Shown here one piece after another: positions 45,673 to 59,338 of a stretch of DNA of 64,000 nt. The DNA is from Hoplostethus atlanticus (Eukaryota > Chordata > Actinopteri > Trachichthyiformes > Trachichthyidae): the NCBI GenBank assembly GCA_034670405.1, contig JAXDDX010000001.1, forward strand, positions 6,009,501-6,073,500, given 5' to 3'. Below the pieces are notes generated by a model that did no database searches, was not told the origin of the DNA, and saw nothing but the letters and a program-made list of their open reading frames with translations. The first letter of the stretch is position 1. Each line of letters starts with the position of its first letter. The position numbers were made by a program, and so were the translations under genes.

Positions 45673-48600
45673 ATGCATCTCACCCAGCTCAACCGTGAGT
45701 GTCTGCTCCACCTCTTCTCCTTCTTGGACAAGGGCAGCCGGAGGAGTCTGTCTCTTACGTGTCACCGGCTCCGTGAGGTCTTCCTGGATCCCTGCCTCTG
45801 GTCACTACTCCACTTCAGCTCCCCATGTCAGCTGAGAAGGGACAACTTTGTGCTGGGACCCTCTTTGCGCTTCTTGACTATTTGCTGGTACTCCAGCAGG
45901 GTCCTGCAAGTGTGCAACATCGAGGACTGGTTGAAGAGCTCATTTCAGAGGGACATCTGCAGTAAACATGAGAGTCTGGTCAGCAATTTCCTGGCCCATG
46001 TCTGCCATATGTGAGTGTTTGTGTGATTCTCCCCTATTTTGTCACATTCTCATTAATCTTAATGGTCAATAATGAAATACATACAACCATTACACATAGA
46101 TTGTGCTAGGATGTGGTAGGGAGTCACTGGTGCCTAAGTTTCAGTTTTGTGTTTCGCATGAGGAAGTTTGGCTTTAAAAGAAAAAACTTCAGTGACTTTC
46201 AGGCGGCTGTCTCTTGAGGAAGATCAGACCCCATGAAGCGTCTGTCATTCACACACACCACAAGATGCAAAACTGTTTTCATTCAATAGTACATTGCTTA
46301 GTAAAATCCATTATGTTTAGCTCAAAGCGCTATGGGGACACAGGTGACTTCGATCTAACCTGCAATGTTTTTGCTTTTTGTGCCGGTGTGTGAACAACAC
46401 CTCCATGATTTCCCTCTAAAGAGAGATCATTTTGAGGGAAAACAGTGTTTACCTCAATCAATCACCTCTTGGACTAGCATGTCACTGTGAGGGAGAGGGC
46501 AGATAAGAACACGTCCACATTTAACATCCTGCATTGATTGTTCACTGTGTCCTCATTAGAGACAGACAATTTGCTATAGAGACAAAAAACAAATGACATC
46601 TGAGGGACATGAGACCACGACAGTTGTATTAACTAATACTTTATAACTAGGATCAGGTTACTGAAAAGTAGAACTTGCAAATTCTATTAGCTTTTGGCGT
46701 TCTGCATAGCTGGCTGCACAGAGGAACAAGCCTTGAGAGGCATAATGAGGTCTCTGGACAATTTCTTCAAGGCAGCCAGCAATAACCATTGATGTGAAGG
46801 AGCCTGGCCACCACAGCTGTCTGGGACAAGAGGAGGGAAGAGGGGCTGGCTCATTTGCAAAGAGCTCAGTGTATAACCCCATGAGGATTTCCGGCATTGT
46901 GAAACTTGAGAAGCGAGCCAGAGCTAGACCAGTCAAAAATTGAACCACCTACTTTGTCTGGGTTTCCTATCTCACCCCCTCAAGCCACTATGAAATGACA
47001 TACTGATAAGGCCTCCAAAATTGTTTAAGCCAAAGAAAACAAGGGCACGTGACAAAGTGGTAGCAGGGGGGTGGGGGGTGATAAAGAGACCCTCCCAGTC
47101 TGCTGCAGACTGGAGGTTTACACAAGCAGGTGGAGCCTACAATTGGCTCTTTGTTGCTGTCAGAGGAATGAACATGTGCGTCTGTCTCTGCCTCTTCCTG
47201 GATAAGACTCCACACACACTCTGAGGCTGAGCTCAGATCTGTTTTTTTTCTAATGGAAAAACTATAAAACTTTGGAACTCTATTTATATGTATTTTCCAA
47301 TTGAATGCTATTCTAATACCAGCTGACTACAGTGCATCAGTTATTAGCATCAAGGGCTCAATTAAAGTATCGCAATTATACAGCGAAATTAGGTCTACTC
47401 AACGTGCAGAATATTCTGGGTGGGTGTTACAGAGGGTGACACAATGAGCTTTGGCATGAGCTGATACATATTCTTACAGTTCAGAAGTTGATATGGTTAA
47501 TGAATATTGTTGGCTTGTTTCATTCCAAAGTGAGATATCCACCATTTGAATAAACTGACGCCCTCTCTTACAAAATGATTATTTATTTATTATTAAATTA
47601 TTAAGGTTATGAGTCATCTTGTGACCTGTGCAAGCATTGAGATGGCTGTGGTTTTGACATATTCACTGCTGAATTTTATACAGTAAAACATTTCCAAAAT
47701 CAATATCGCGTTTTTTCAAATATAAAACACCTTGACTTTATCGGAAGTCGCTTTAAGAAATCTCAGTGCCAAAGAGGGCAAAGGAGTTGAACACTAAATG
47801 TATGTCTTAGTTCCCTCTGGAGTTCACTGGACGATTTGACCAGACAAAATAACTGTTAGGAAACCAAACAGGTCATTAGAGAGATGATTACAGGTCTCAA
47901 GAGTGGTGTGGAGTTCAGCCATGGCCTCTGCAGTCTGCTGCCCTCACCTCAAACTAATCTCCTTTTAGCTCGCTTTAGTCTAAACCATATCACAAGAAAT
48001 GTGTCAGACATGAATGAGAAGGGGAAATACTGTTGATTTTGAAGCTGTTCACTGAGATATTAAAGTCAAAACCGATGACAGATCATGATAAGATGGCAAA
48101 TACCTTGGAGACAAATGGATGGATGATTTAACTTGTTTTAACTTTTTTTTTTGTTATAGTAGACGAGAAGAAAAGATGGCTTCGCAAATCCCACATTGAC
48201 ATCACAAATCCCATAGACTTTCATCTTGCATTCCCAAGAGCAGAAACTATACTTCAAATATTCCCATGCATGCAAGCTGACATGAAACCAGAAAAAGACA
48301 CCACTGGAATAAACCTGCCACAGGGCATAGCTTTAAAAGTATTAGAATTTAGTCAAAAACAAAAACAAAATACACAAAAAATACACCAACAAAAACACCC
48401 ACCTCTCTAACCCATCCCATTGCTCCTCCCTGCAACCATTCTGATCCGAAACCGAAGGGTGCATACTGTAGCTGAAGCTGTGATAATGGTGGTGGTGGAT
48501 GATTCGCACCACAAAGAGGGTCCAAAGTGCCTTGGCCACATACTGATACTGTCCTACAATAACTTATATACTGATAGGTGATAAGAACTTTGATCAAAAT

Positions 48601-48860
48601 CTTATTTTAATTGCTCTGACACAATTTTTCCACGAGCTCAAATCTTTTTGTAATCATTGGGTGCATACATACAGTCTTGAAGGGTGGGACTTGCTGATGG
48701 AAAACAATATAGGTGCCTCATACAGAATCTCATTTTGAGGGGCAATACTGACTTCAATCAGAACAAATAAACTAAGCCATTAGTAGGGTGAGCATTAAAC
48801 CACAGGAGGTGCTGTGAGCCCGTTCCAAATTAGGTCGTAAATACGAAGATATAAGTTAAT

Positions 48861-48897
<37 letters not shown>

Positions 48898-50441
48898 GGA
48901 GTGAGGGGACTTTGAGGAGGAGGAGAGATTAAAGCATGAGAGACAGTCTGTGCAGACAGTTAGGCTTTCAAAAAAAAAAGCCAAACATCTGCACAAAGGA
49001 AAGGGAGGTGCCACGAGAGCAGGGCGTGTGATTATGTAACAAGGGTTGATGAAGTTTTTTTTTTTCTGTCGTGTTTACCTCCATTCATTGCTCTGAAATA
49101 CCATCGCTCCTTAATTATACTAACTGTAGTCAACAGAGAGCAACTGAACCTCTAAATACCACCAGCTTAGAGCGCTTTGTCATTCCAAAAACCCCCCTTT
49201 CTGTTAATGTCAATACCATGCAATCACATCCGCTGATAAAGCCCCGTACTGGCCCCATGCAACAATGCAACGGGGCACGTGGATTGACTGCGCTATCCCA
49301 CGTACAGAGGTTATTGGGATAGTACCCATAACACTCACAGGCAACTGGAATGTGTTTGCCTCACATGTGGTAAAGTGGTAAGATTATGTAAGTCTTTATG
49401 TAATCTGCATCAGTGAACGTGAATAACATCCCAGAGCCACTGCCATCAGTGTGTCTGTCTGCCAGCCCTGTGCTGTGGGCCTGCCAGTGGGTTGCAGTGC
49501 ACTACTAGGGGGCAACAGCTCACTCTCATTTCAGACATTGATGTGTGGTAAAAAAAATAAAAATAAATAAAACATGAAAAACTGTCATTTTATGTCATGT
49601 TCCAATTCATCGGGCATCCTGCAAATGTTCTGTACTACAGCATCAACGTACTCCCCATTTTGTTTTCACAACACACTGATGTTTAGAGGTGAGAAACACA
49701 TATGCCCGGTGGGACAGTGAGTAAAGAATAGATAGCTTGGTCTACGTATTAAACTGCTCCATTGTCAGATAGATCAGGTTGCTGCCTCTCAATAGTGTTG
49801 TTTACAGCCCATTGACATATGGCACAGATCAGGCCCTGATCCATATGGTGTCCTCTGTTATCTGATTCTATTCAAAAGACTTGAAGAGTTTTCATCTTAA
49901 CATCGGCACACACGCCAAACAGTATTGCTTACTTTAGACAAGTCCTTATCCAAACAGAGTAATCCCTCGCTACTATACTGTATGCCCTAAGGCACGATGA
50001 GTAACAATGACGCACTTAATCTACTCCATCACATGTGTGTCAACCTGTCTTCAGTTGATGATGTTTAAACTAGACTGCTTTCTCCCCCACAGGTGTCCCA
50101 ACCTGCTCTCCCTGAACCTGTCTGGCTGTGGACACATCACTGATCAGGATGTGATAGCTGTGTTGCAGGGCTGCAGGAGGCTGCGCTGCCTCCGCCTGGA
50201 GAACTGCGTCCGTATCACCGACTGTGTCCTGGAGGCGGTGGCGGCCCACGGCATTAGCCTGGTGGAGGTCCAGGTGGACTTCTGCCGGAACATCACGCAG
50301 GCGGGGCTGCAGGTTGTCAGGGAAAGGAGGCCGGCCATCCGGCTGGGTGCAGAGAGGAGTGCCGCCATGATCCCAGACAGCAAGCCTGACGAGAGGCTGC
50401 AGCTCAGGAGGACGCTGCAGAAGGTCCTGCAGTTCTCCTAA
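45673..50441 (+). CDS. fbxl22: F-box and leucine-rich repeat protein 22, complete
   Basis: Substrate adaptor of SCF ubiquitin ligases, reported at the sarcomere Z-disc in mammals, where it promotes turnover of alpha-actinin and filamin C. Two exons, 45673-46010 and 50093-50441, join in phase 2 (AT|G) to give about 228 residues, with the same two-exon layout as human. The F-box is [20 protein letters not shown] with [10 protein letters not shown]. The exon 1 end has [13 protein letters not shown], typical of FBXL22. Exon 2 carries leucine-rich repeats ([36 protein letters not shown]) and the conserved RSAAMIPD segment. AATAAA at 50718-50723 gives a 3' UTR of about 290 bases. The start ATG matches the family's usual first residues (MHxTQLNREC). 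The 4.1-kb intron shows no other coding sequence. Confidence 0.96.
48863..48895. repeat. (TG)n microsatellite
   Basis: About 16 TG units in the fbxl22 intron. Confidence 0.95.
49500..49515 (+). promoter_or_regulatory. CTCF-like core in the fbxl22 intron
   Basis: CTACTAGGGGGCAACA matches the CTCF core except at two positions. It lies 580 bases upstream of fbxl22 exon 2. Motif evidence only. Confidence 0.3.
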
Positions 50442-50740
50442 TGGCAATGCTACCACTACCCTGACCTATGGACCACACCAAGGGACCACAAGGAGGCGCA
50501 CTGCTGAGGAAAGCTCAGTGTTTTGAACTAACCGTTTGAAGGATTGCACTGTCTGTCATGTTTTATTAGGTTTTGTATTTGATTTGTATCTGTATTTGAT
50601 AGAAATGTTTTTACGCACATTTTTTTGTTACTGAGACTTTTTATATACACGTGTTGTATGTCAGTGTTCCTTGTAAAACAGCTTCTATTCCATGTTGAAT
50701 TCCATACACACTCACACAATAAAGTCTTATCAAGACATGT
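50442..50740 (+). terminator. fbxl22: fbxl22 3' UTR and poly(A) signal
   Basis: Non-coding sequence after the TAA at 50439-50441, with AATAAA at 50718-50723 and TG/T-rich sequence downstream. Confidence 0.65.
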
Positions 50741-50831
50741 GGCCTTATCAAGATGTTTTAATCAATACGTTTTGATGAAATGTGTTGGGATTTTATGGTT
50801 GTTGTTAATAGTATTTGATAATTTAATTAAA

Positions 50832-50854
50832 AACACACACACACACACACACAC
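50832..50854. repeat. (CA)n microsatellite
   Basis: Short CA run just downstream of fbxl22. Confidence 0.9.
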
Positions 50855-51058
50855 CTCCCAGAGGAGCCATGCACACCTACAAAGCACAGTAGTGAAGAAG
50901 AGAAGTAATAGCGTGCTTAATCTTTGCGCCGGTAAGCCATGCCAGTGCTAGGTAGGGTCCTCTGAGGGAAAGTATGTTATATAACTGACTGAGGTGTATG
51001 AAAGTAGGTTGATCAGGCAAAGTGTGCCCGTCTGTAAAATCCATGTGACAAATTAATT

Positions 51059-51063
<5 letters not shown>

Positions 51064-51090
<27 letters not shown>
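51064..51090. repeat. (CTG)9 trinucleotide repeat
   Basis: Nine uninterrupted CTG units in apparently non-coding DNA; it explains a minus-strand polyserine frame. Confidence 0.95.
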
Positions 51091-51091
<1 letters not shown>

Positions 51092-52169
51092 AGCTCCATG
51101 TGCTGTGTCTGCATCTCTGAAGCACGGACATATTTTCTTACAGAAGGTCACCAATAAAGAAAGGGCTTTTTCCACCTCCTGTTTCTACAACGACCTGTGC
51201 TTTTCAGGAACTGTTCTGAAGCCGTTATGTTGCAAACACACCTCTTTCCTTTTCTTGTTCAAACAGAGCTACGCTATTGTACGCTGATGACCCGATGCAA
51301 ATTAGAACTGTTACAATGTTAAAATTTGTATGAGCTGTATATTTTAAGAAGGGTAAACACTTGTTAGTGTTTCAAAGGTCCAGTCTAGCACTTTACATTT
51401 CAAAAGCAAATCATACATAGAATAATGATTCTATGTAGAAGGATAGCAGAAAAAAAGAGCCGTTATCAGCAGTTGCAACGAGCGATCGTTCCTGGGTATA
51501 CAGAGACACTTCTTATCAGCATCATCATGATTTTTTTTTTTTTAAGACTACTCAGACAATGAGTGGACTGTATCCCAGTTAACCTATTCAACACAATGTG
51601 ATTTGTGATAGATAATGACAAAAATGTTGAGAATTTCTATTTGAAATCATCCTTGAAGGCCCCCTGAAACTCCCTTAGCATGTTGGGTGCTTGGTTGCAT
51701 TACTCTTTGACCAATATGATGTTGGAATAACCTGACTGCTGTAAGTTTTCAGCTGTGATATTTCCAGAGAGCAGAAATGTGCTTAGAGCGGTGAAGTTGT
51801 TTGCATAGATTCACATATTGATAAAATTCAGATAGAATAACAATATTAGAATCACAATATTAGAATAACAATATTTACAAGATCCTTTTTTTCTCCTCCG
51901 GCATCTCCGTCTGTGGATGGATGGCACCTATGGCAGCTGCCTACACATCTAATATGGCTTTGGTTTTTTTCTTGCCATGACCTTTAAGACTGATCTTGCA
52001 TCTTCTCCACAGTTACACTGATGTGACGCTTTGGCAGATGAACCGAAAAGTGTGAATAGCACACACCATGGTGACACAGGAGAAAGACATATGAAAGATG
52101 TGTTGTATTCCAACGAAAAGCCCCAAACCAACAACTAGATAAATATTACTAATATTGCTACTATTAATT

Positions 52170-52230
52170 CTATTATGCTGCTGCAACCCAAGAATTTCCC
52201 CCCGGGGGTCAATAAAGTATCTATCTATTA
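52170..52230 (+). mobile_element. L2/CR1-type non-LTR element 3' tail
   Basis: TGCTGCTGCAACCCAAGAAT, then a C/G-rich stem, then GTCAATAAAGTATCTATCTA is a widespread teleost LINE/SINE 3' end. A second copy in reverse orientation is at 59284-59338. Confidence 0.6.
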
Positions 52231-52832
52231 CACTGATACAGAGGCTCATTGTTTAGAGGCCAGAGAACAAATGGCATATTATCCACCATGTAGAATAGGC
52301 CTCAATAATAATGTAACTCCAGCAGGGATCATTTAGGGTTACGAGTCCTAGGTGGGTCTTAGGGAGACTCCCGAGGTACATCCGGCTGCCTACAGTCCTC
52401 CAGCACAATAACAGGAATGAGCCATGGACATGTAACAGCGTGACTGTATCGCGTCACTCCTCTGTTTTTTGCCCACTGTTTTTTTTTTTTTTCTGTGGCG
52501 GTATGGTTTCAAAAGAAGGCAAACTGGAAAGACCTGTTGCCCAGATGTTTGTCCTTAAAAGCACTGCATTTTGCTGTGTAACTTTCTACTGTGAAACCTT
52601 TTGTTACCTTGCTAATACTGTTTAACTGTACAATCTATCACCTGACTCCTTATCTGAGCAGCACCTTCAATCCCAATTGTGAATTGGACATGCAAGCACA
52701 GCCTGACCCGGCACTCATGGAAGCAACGGACAAATAGCCAGTTTGTGTTTGAAAGGTCGAGTGACTACCATGTTGAAAATCATTTCATTAAAGTGTGGGA
52801 GGAAGTCACATTGTGGGCTGAATAGCTCTCTC

Positions 52833-52835
<3 letters not shown>

Positions 52836-52877
<42 letters not shown>

Positions 52878-52883
52878 TGTGTT
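52836..52883. repeat. (TG)n microsatellite
   Basis: About 23 TG units with one GG interruption. Confidence 0.95.
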
Positions 52884-53528
52884 TCAATAGCTGATTGTTC
52901 AAAACCCTAATATACACACTAAAGAAATACATAGTATCTGTTATTCTGACCTTGCACATTTCATGAAATATGAATACCCTACTTGGTTCATGGATTTCTG
53001 GCAGATTCGATAGAAATCTGTCCTTGAGTTGGTCTGTTTCAGTATTCTTGGCCTTGGTTGGTTTTATTTCACAGTATTATGATAAGGTTCAGTCTGTGGT
53101 GTAATATAAACCCCCCCATGATAAAATGAGAACCCCCACACGTGTGCCTGTCTCCACAAGGGAGTGTGAGGGGGCTTAAACCGGTAAAGCAACCCTGCCA
53201 GAGATGGGAGAGACAGAGTGTAGGGTTGGGGGTTGAGACTAACTGCATCTTCAAACAAACCACGCTTTGTAATTACGCCTTGGTTAAGAGAGCAGTCTGC
53301 TAGAAAGTTCATGTTCAAAAGCGTGTGGAATTTTTTGCCAACAGATTATTGCTTTTCCTCATTACTCCATTTCGTGTTCACTACCTGCTTCAGAGGGCAA
53401 TGCATGTTATCGAGGATATGGCTGCTTGTTTGCCCCAGAACCTTTTCTTCTTCATTTTCTATGTGACACCTCCACTGGGTTCACTTGATTGTTTAGATTT
53501 CATATCTGGCTGTTTGCTGATATGCTCT

Positions 53529-53581
53529 CTACCTGTGGATTACCTGATTTAAGAGGCTTAAATCAGGTAATCCACAGGTAG
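53529..53581. repeat. Perfect 25-bp inverted repeat with 3-base loop
   Basis: Bases 53529-53553 are the exact reverse complement of 53557-53581, separated by AGG at 53554-53556. Pairing stops at 53528/53582. A GATTTAAG end lies at the inner edge of the left arm. Not a terminator context in a eukaryote. Confidence 0.95.
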
Positions 53582-54672
53582 GCTACAGGACTTAGTAGTG
53601 GTAGTAGTGTGTCATATGGGGCTTGTAAAAGCAGTTTAAGTAGAAATTGGATCAGTTTCAATAAACAACAATCTAAATGAACATCGAGATTTCAATTTTG
53701 TGGTCCTGACAGAAAATAGTATAAAAGGCTCGTTCCAATGGTTTTGTTTCCCCTGCTGGATTGGAATAACAAATTTCATTGAAACATTTCAACAAAAGGA
53801 AACAATGAACTGTCTCATCATTTTAATTCCGCTGTCTTCAAGTGGTGTCACACAGAGAGATGTGGACTATACTGTGACAGGCGCAACGTGGCCTAGTATG
53901 TTCAGTCAGGAAGATGTGTGTTTAGATTACATTTTTATGTGACTCATAAGAGGTGGCGTGGTAAGGAGTCTGTATTTTACTTTACCTTCTAGATAAGTTC
54001 AATACACTTCAGTACACTAAGCAGTTATGGGCTCTCTTGACTCCTTTGCCATGCAAGTGCACTGTTTATTTTGGTTCCAGATGACTTCTGAAAGCCATAG
54101 TTTAGACAGGAATGGACTGCTAAGCCGGTGGAATCAATCCCATAAAATGAGACGTGGTTTCCAACAGCTTCAGAACAGCTTTGTCTCATTAATCAGCTCT
54201 GTTGTGGGAGAGTCAATGTTATCAGGATTGATCCTGGATCAGTAAATGTCCAAGACATCCATAAATGCTATACACACACTATGTGAAACATTTGGCTTTT
54301 TATGAGAAAGAAAGCACAACGTAGAGTCTGCACCCTGCCGTTAGCAGAGCAGAGATGCTGTGGATGATAATATGTGGATATTGAATGCGAGCAGAGAAAA
54401 AAACAGATGTATTATTTCAAGGATTCATACTGTGAATGTGACATTTGGTTAACTAGTAGTACATGGCCTTCCCCTATGTGAAATATGAGATGATAAAGGC
54501 AGGATGTTGGTAATAGAGGGAGGGGGAAGTGAAGCAATGGAGGTAAGAGGGAAGGGGCAGCCATTTGAGCCCTGAAACCTGAAATCAGCAGTTTCCTGAC
54601 AGCCTTATAAGGTCAGCCATGGGAGGCATTCCAGTACCAACCCACTGATTACTCGCCCGTGGAGGGTGGGGA

Positions 54673-54705
54673 GTGTGTGTGTGTGTGTGTGTGGGGGGGG
54701 GGGGG
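54673..54705. repeat. (TG)n followed by a poly-G run
   Basis: About ten TG units run into 13 consecutive G bases; potentially G-quadruplex-prone and hard to sequence. Confidence 0.9.
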
Positions 54706-55687
54706 TATGAGCGGAAGGAGGGAAAAGGAATGGGGGAGGAGTTGGCTTTTTTTTGTTTTTTGTTTTAGTACTTTGTGTGTCTGCGAGTGCGTGACCGACT
54801 CTGTGTGCATGTATGGAGCCGGGCCAAAGGCAGGGAGGGGCTTTGTTGATCTCCATCTTATTCACTACAGCGGATAAAGCGAAGACATAGGACATCTGAA
54901 CCTCAGTGTGATATGAGATGTGGAGCCATTTGGCTTCGGGGACTAACTAACACATCAATAACTGTTCTACTTTTCACAACCCTTAGCTTTATGTCACAAG
55001 AGTCTGGGGCAGGCTGTTACCCAAAACCTCTATTCCAGATTTTACATTCTACAGTGTGATGTTTAATACAGTCTAGACAGTGGGTGCATGCGTCAACATC
55101 CTTTGTATGATAGACTCACGGGGGAAGGTATAAATTCTCACCTCCACTGTCTCATGTAAACATGCATGTAAGCATTGTGTCTCACCTGACAAGCCTGTGC
55201 AGAGCTTCATATCAGAGTTTGATTATGAAACTGTGTGTGACTTTAACTGACATTCCAGTGGTGTGTGTGTACTTCGCTGCTTACACCTGCTCCTGTAGGT
55301 GTGAGTCTGTCCTCGGGGGCCCAGTCTGCAGATGGAGAGACCAGTTTAAATAATGCAGCAATGCTTTGAAGCCCCTTGTCTTGTCCCAGTATACTTTATT
55401 CACCACATTTCCCGATGGAGTAACTCATACACTCCGTTTCCTGCAGCCTAGCTCCTTGGATTGCTGTCTAGAGTGTGCTTTGTAGCAGAGGCCATAGTTG
55501 TGAATTATTTACAGAGTTGTAATCTTTGGTGGACACGAGACAGCTATAACCCTATTTGTTTACAATAATTCAAACCTAGGATATACAAAGCATTACATAT
55601 CAAACCTGCAACTAAGAATAACAATAAATAGAAATACTTTTAAGGTCATACTATTTATTAAAAGACCCTCAATCTGGAGTGAAATGA

Positions 55688-55703
55688 GTGGCGCCATCTT
55701 AAG
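55688..55703 (-). promoter_or_regulatory. YY1/CTCF-like motif
   Basis: Read on the minus strand, AAGATGGCGCCAC matches the inner core of CTCF sites and also the AAGATGGCG YY1 motif. Function not testable from sequence. Confidence 0.25.
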
Positions 55704-58700
55704 TACACCAGGGCTATGAGTGGTTTATCCAGCAGCTATGGCATGTCCTTTCCTGGAGCGCAGTAGAATCCCTCAGTATTATATACGGATGGTGCATAGC
55801 CATGATACAGATATTGTATAAGCTGTTGAAATGAGACGTTGCAGACTAGAGGAGGGAAGGAGAGGGCAGTTGCACAGCAGCATCCCGGCAGGGGTGAGTA
55901 GACGGTGGGCTCAAGGGCAGGGCAGCTGTGGAGTCGAGGGCAGAGAGGATGTCTGTGTCTGCCACAACACAACATGGCAGCTAAAAAAAAATAAAAACGA
56001 AGCAGGAGCGGCAACACAGACGGAGGTTTGACTCACTCATTGGCAGTCTCTCACCTCCCACATTCACACTCTGTGAAACCACATCGAGATATCACCCTGA
56101 CTTTACATGCAGACTTTTTTTTGCATAGGAAACTCCACGTTAATACTCTACGTACATTCAACCCTAAAGTTACATTTGGAACCAACCTAATTTCTAATTT
56201 TTAATCTTTTTCCCCCCATTTGCTTCTAACGTTTTCTTCCCTATTACACTAGCATTGTGCTAACTCAGCACAAACTAACACGTTGCTGCCTCTCTCCAGA
56301 CTCCTGTACCACGCATCCTTTTAGTGTGAGTGCCGCTGCCTTCTCATCACCCATAGAGCATCATGTAACATGTCACCGTCCCACATGGGAGGTTGTGAGC
56401 TTGAGTAATCCGATCGCCGTGCAAGTGGCACTCTGCAGAGAAAGGCTCCTTTTTTTTAATCTTTTCATCGTCTATATTCGGACTCAGTCTCTCTAGCATA
56501 GACTTTGAGCACTGTAGATTAGTTTCACTGTTATTTTGTCCTGCCATTTCAAACTGCACTGCTCTAGATTGTCCTCTGTTATTGACCAGACTGCAGGAAG
56601 CTCCAGAAAGCCAACCTATTTTCATAACAATTTGTATTTATGCACACATTTCTCTTTCTCCCTGGATACTCTGGGTATGATCTAATAATTCCAAATTTGA
56701 TTTCCCAGTGGTTCTTAGCTAACTTGTTTTGGCCCGAGGCACACACGAAATAGGAGGCAAGAGCACACAGAAGTGGGGCTACTGGTCCCCTGTGGGCCGG
56801 AGGATGGGTCTATTTGTGGAGCTATTTCTGTTTCCGTCTGTTAGAGCATCCATAAAGGCTGAGCTTCGGCCAGAGCGCATGTGAGGGAGTAACTGGAGCA
56901 CTAAGGGGAAGAAACGTGAAGAGGTTCGATGGCCACTGATGATGTTCCTTGGTCTGGCTTCAGGCAAGGACAAAATCAATCAATGTTATGCAATGCAGGA
57001 TGTGAAGCAGGCGCAGAGTTGATACTGTACACCCTGTGCTGCTTGCATGGCCCCCACATGGCCTCGTAATTAGGCAGACACTGTGCGGGACCTCTGTGTC
57101 TGCTGTCAGTCAGAGCTTCTACAGAGAGGTTGGATACTTGGAGCAAGCTGCCTACCCAACTGGTCGCACTCTGCAGGGGATGGAGGAGGACAGCCAGCCT
57201 CCTCTGACGTTAGTATGGGTAGAGGACAGAGCAGCAGATGACGTGCAAATAGGAGTGGGAGGCTGAATGAAACATGCTACTTAGTCACAGCATGGGCACA
57301 TGGGAGCCCTACTTCTTTTGACAGGCTTTCATCTTGACTGCATTCACTGCATTGTTGGTGGTGCTCTATGGAAACATTCCTTCAAAGACGTATGAATCAT
57401 TTCTGTTGTAAAATTAATGTTTGGAGCAGTGAGGGAAACTAGGTTTCTGACCAGGCTAACACTGATGTCTCCTAAGATCACGCTCTCTCATATATTCTGG
57501 GTGAGGCCACATTTCAGCATCTGTGCTCAGTGTTAAGTGGGGAAGGTCAATCACCCCACTTGTTTTGGCACAAGACGAACTACTGAGTGTTGGAAAATGC
57601 AAGAAACAATAATCCAGACGGATGCGCACTCTCTGACCGGCCTAAGTATTTAAGACAGCAAGCCAGCTTTCAGAACTAGCAACATTGCTGGGAGAGTGAA
57701 TGCTGGTGCTTAACCCTGCAGTCTGACCAAGCTAAATGTCCAGACTCCTCGACCTGGCCCTTACTGTGCACACGTGGAGCTGAATGATTGATCATGAGGA
57801 ATCAGCTGTTTCCTCTCTCCTGCTTTAGTTTTAGCCCTTCTTGGCCACAGATCACACAGCCATCATCATTATCTTCATGGTGTACAACATCATCCCCATT
57901 CTGCTCATCTTCAGTGTAAAACAGTGCAACCTGACATATTTCATAGTGAGCCATCAGAACTCTGACCTCATTCAAATGGCATCCCGGATCATATATGGTT
58001 CAGCAGTGACATTTTACCTGACTCTTTTAGAAAATGAATTCCCTGACAGGTCAGGCTAGACCTCACATTTCACATTGTGTCTTGTTACATTCCACTCAAA
58101 AGGCAATGCCAAAGGTCAGGTCAGATGTGGTAAGAATAGCTATGAGCTGTTCTTGTCAATACCTTCCTATAGAAACTCAAGAGAATGAATGGGGACCTAT
58201 TCTTGGCCCATTTCTATAGCATCCTATTGTATCATATTTTGTCCACCAGTGACAGAAAGGAAAAATAAACTCATATTCACAGGTACAAGGAGTGACAATA
58301 TACTCACAGTAGAAGGACAGACAGTGAGTGTTTTCATAGCATCAGGCAAGAGGACTAGAGTGCTTGTATTTGTATTTTGTCTTTGTAAGGGAACATCAGA
58401 AAAGCTGAAGGCCAATGAGAGGTCACTTCAGGTATTGAGGACTACCAAGTGGACGATGACTTGGACGATGTGCTTAAGTGTCTCAGTATCAAATGCCAGA
58501 AAGAAAGAAAGAAATACACAACTGCACAGAATTTGTCATTTTGGATAGAGCTTGTGACTATGGGCTGACAGTACGTTACATCCATTACTTGATTTCTCAG
58601 AGAATGCCTTTAAATTGAGATTGTGTCATCTCTATTTCAAAAATGCATCCAAAAAAATCATATTTCTCTGAAGACTAAGACGATACACTTACTCTTTCTA

Positions 58701-58739
58701 AACACACTAATGCACCTGGCTGTACACATATGTTCATAT

Positions 58740-58742
<3 letters not shown>

Positions 58743-58776
<34 letters not shown>
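58743..58776. repeat. (CA)n microsatellite
   Basis: About 16 CA units. Confidence 0.95.
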
Positions 58777-58782
<6 letters not shown>

Positions 58783-59283
58783 ACACAAACTCATTGACCT
58801 GCTGCAGGCTCATCCCCCTCTCTCTTTGCTAAGAAATGCAAGCTATTCAGCTCCTGGGCTCAGCCATCTGTGACACTGTGAACCGACTGACCCTGTCCTG
58901 AAGCAGACCACAATTAGCCTAAAACATTTGGCTGAAACCTGTCCTCCATAGGATCAGTTGTCAGAGTCCTTGGGCTTAGTTGTGTTTTGAGGCTACTTCT
59001 CTTCCATTCACACACCCATACCACCTGTACCTGGCTGGCGTAGGCACGTGTGTCTGAGAAGGTCATACCATTACACCATTGCTCAGAAGAAAAATATGTT
59101 TAAGATTCCATTGCCTAATGCATCCTGCTTACATAACGATATGGTCGCGTTTACCCGCTGTTAATATTTTATTTCATTGTTTAAGCGTGTAACATTGTCC
59201 ATTGTCAAAATTACACTTTAATGTTGGCTGGCTGTTGGCACATAAGGCTGGTTTTTTTTTTGGTATTGAGAAGAAGAAGAAGA

Positions 59284-59338
59284 AGATAGATACTTTACTG
59301 ATCCCCGGGGAGAAATTCTGGGGTTGCAGCAGCATAAC
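59284..59338 (-). mobile_element. L2/CR1-type non-LTR element 3' tail, inverted copy
   Basis: GATAGATACTTTACTGATCC through GGGGTTGCAGCAGCATAACA is the reverse complement, with a few changes, of the element at 52170-52230. Confidence 0.6.

Noticed and set aside
50070-50456. 128-codon minus-strand frame
   Set aside because: Exact shadow of fbxl22 exon 2, whose plus-strand frame is clearly conserved.
58189-58548. 119-codon plus-strand frame
   Set aside because: No homology recognised, no splice-phase partner and no conserved motif.
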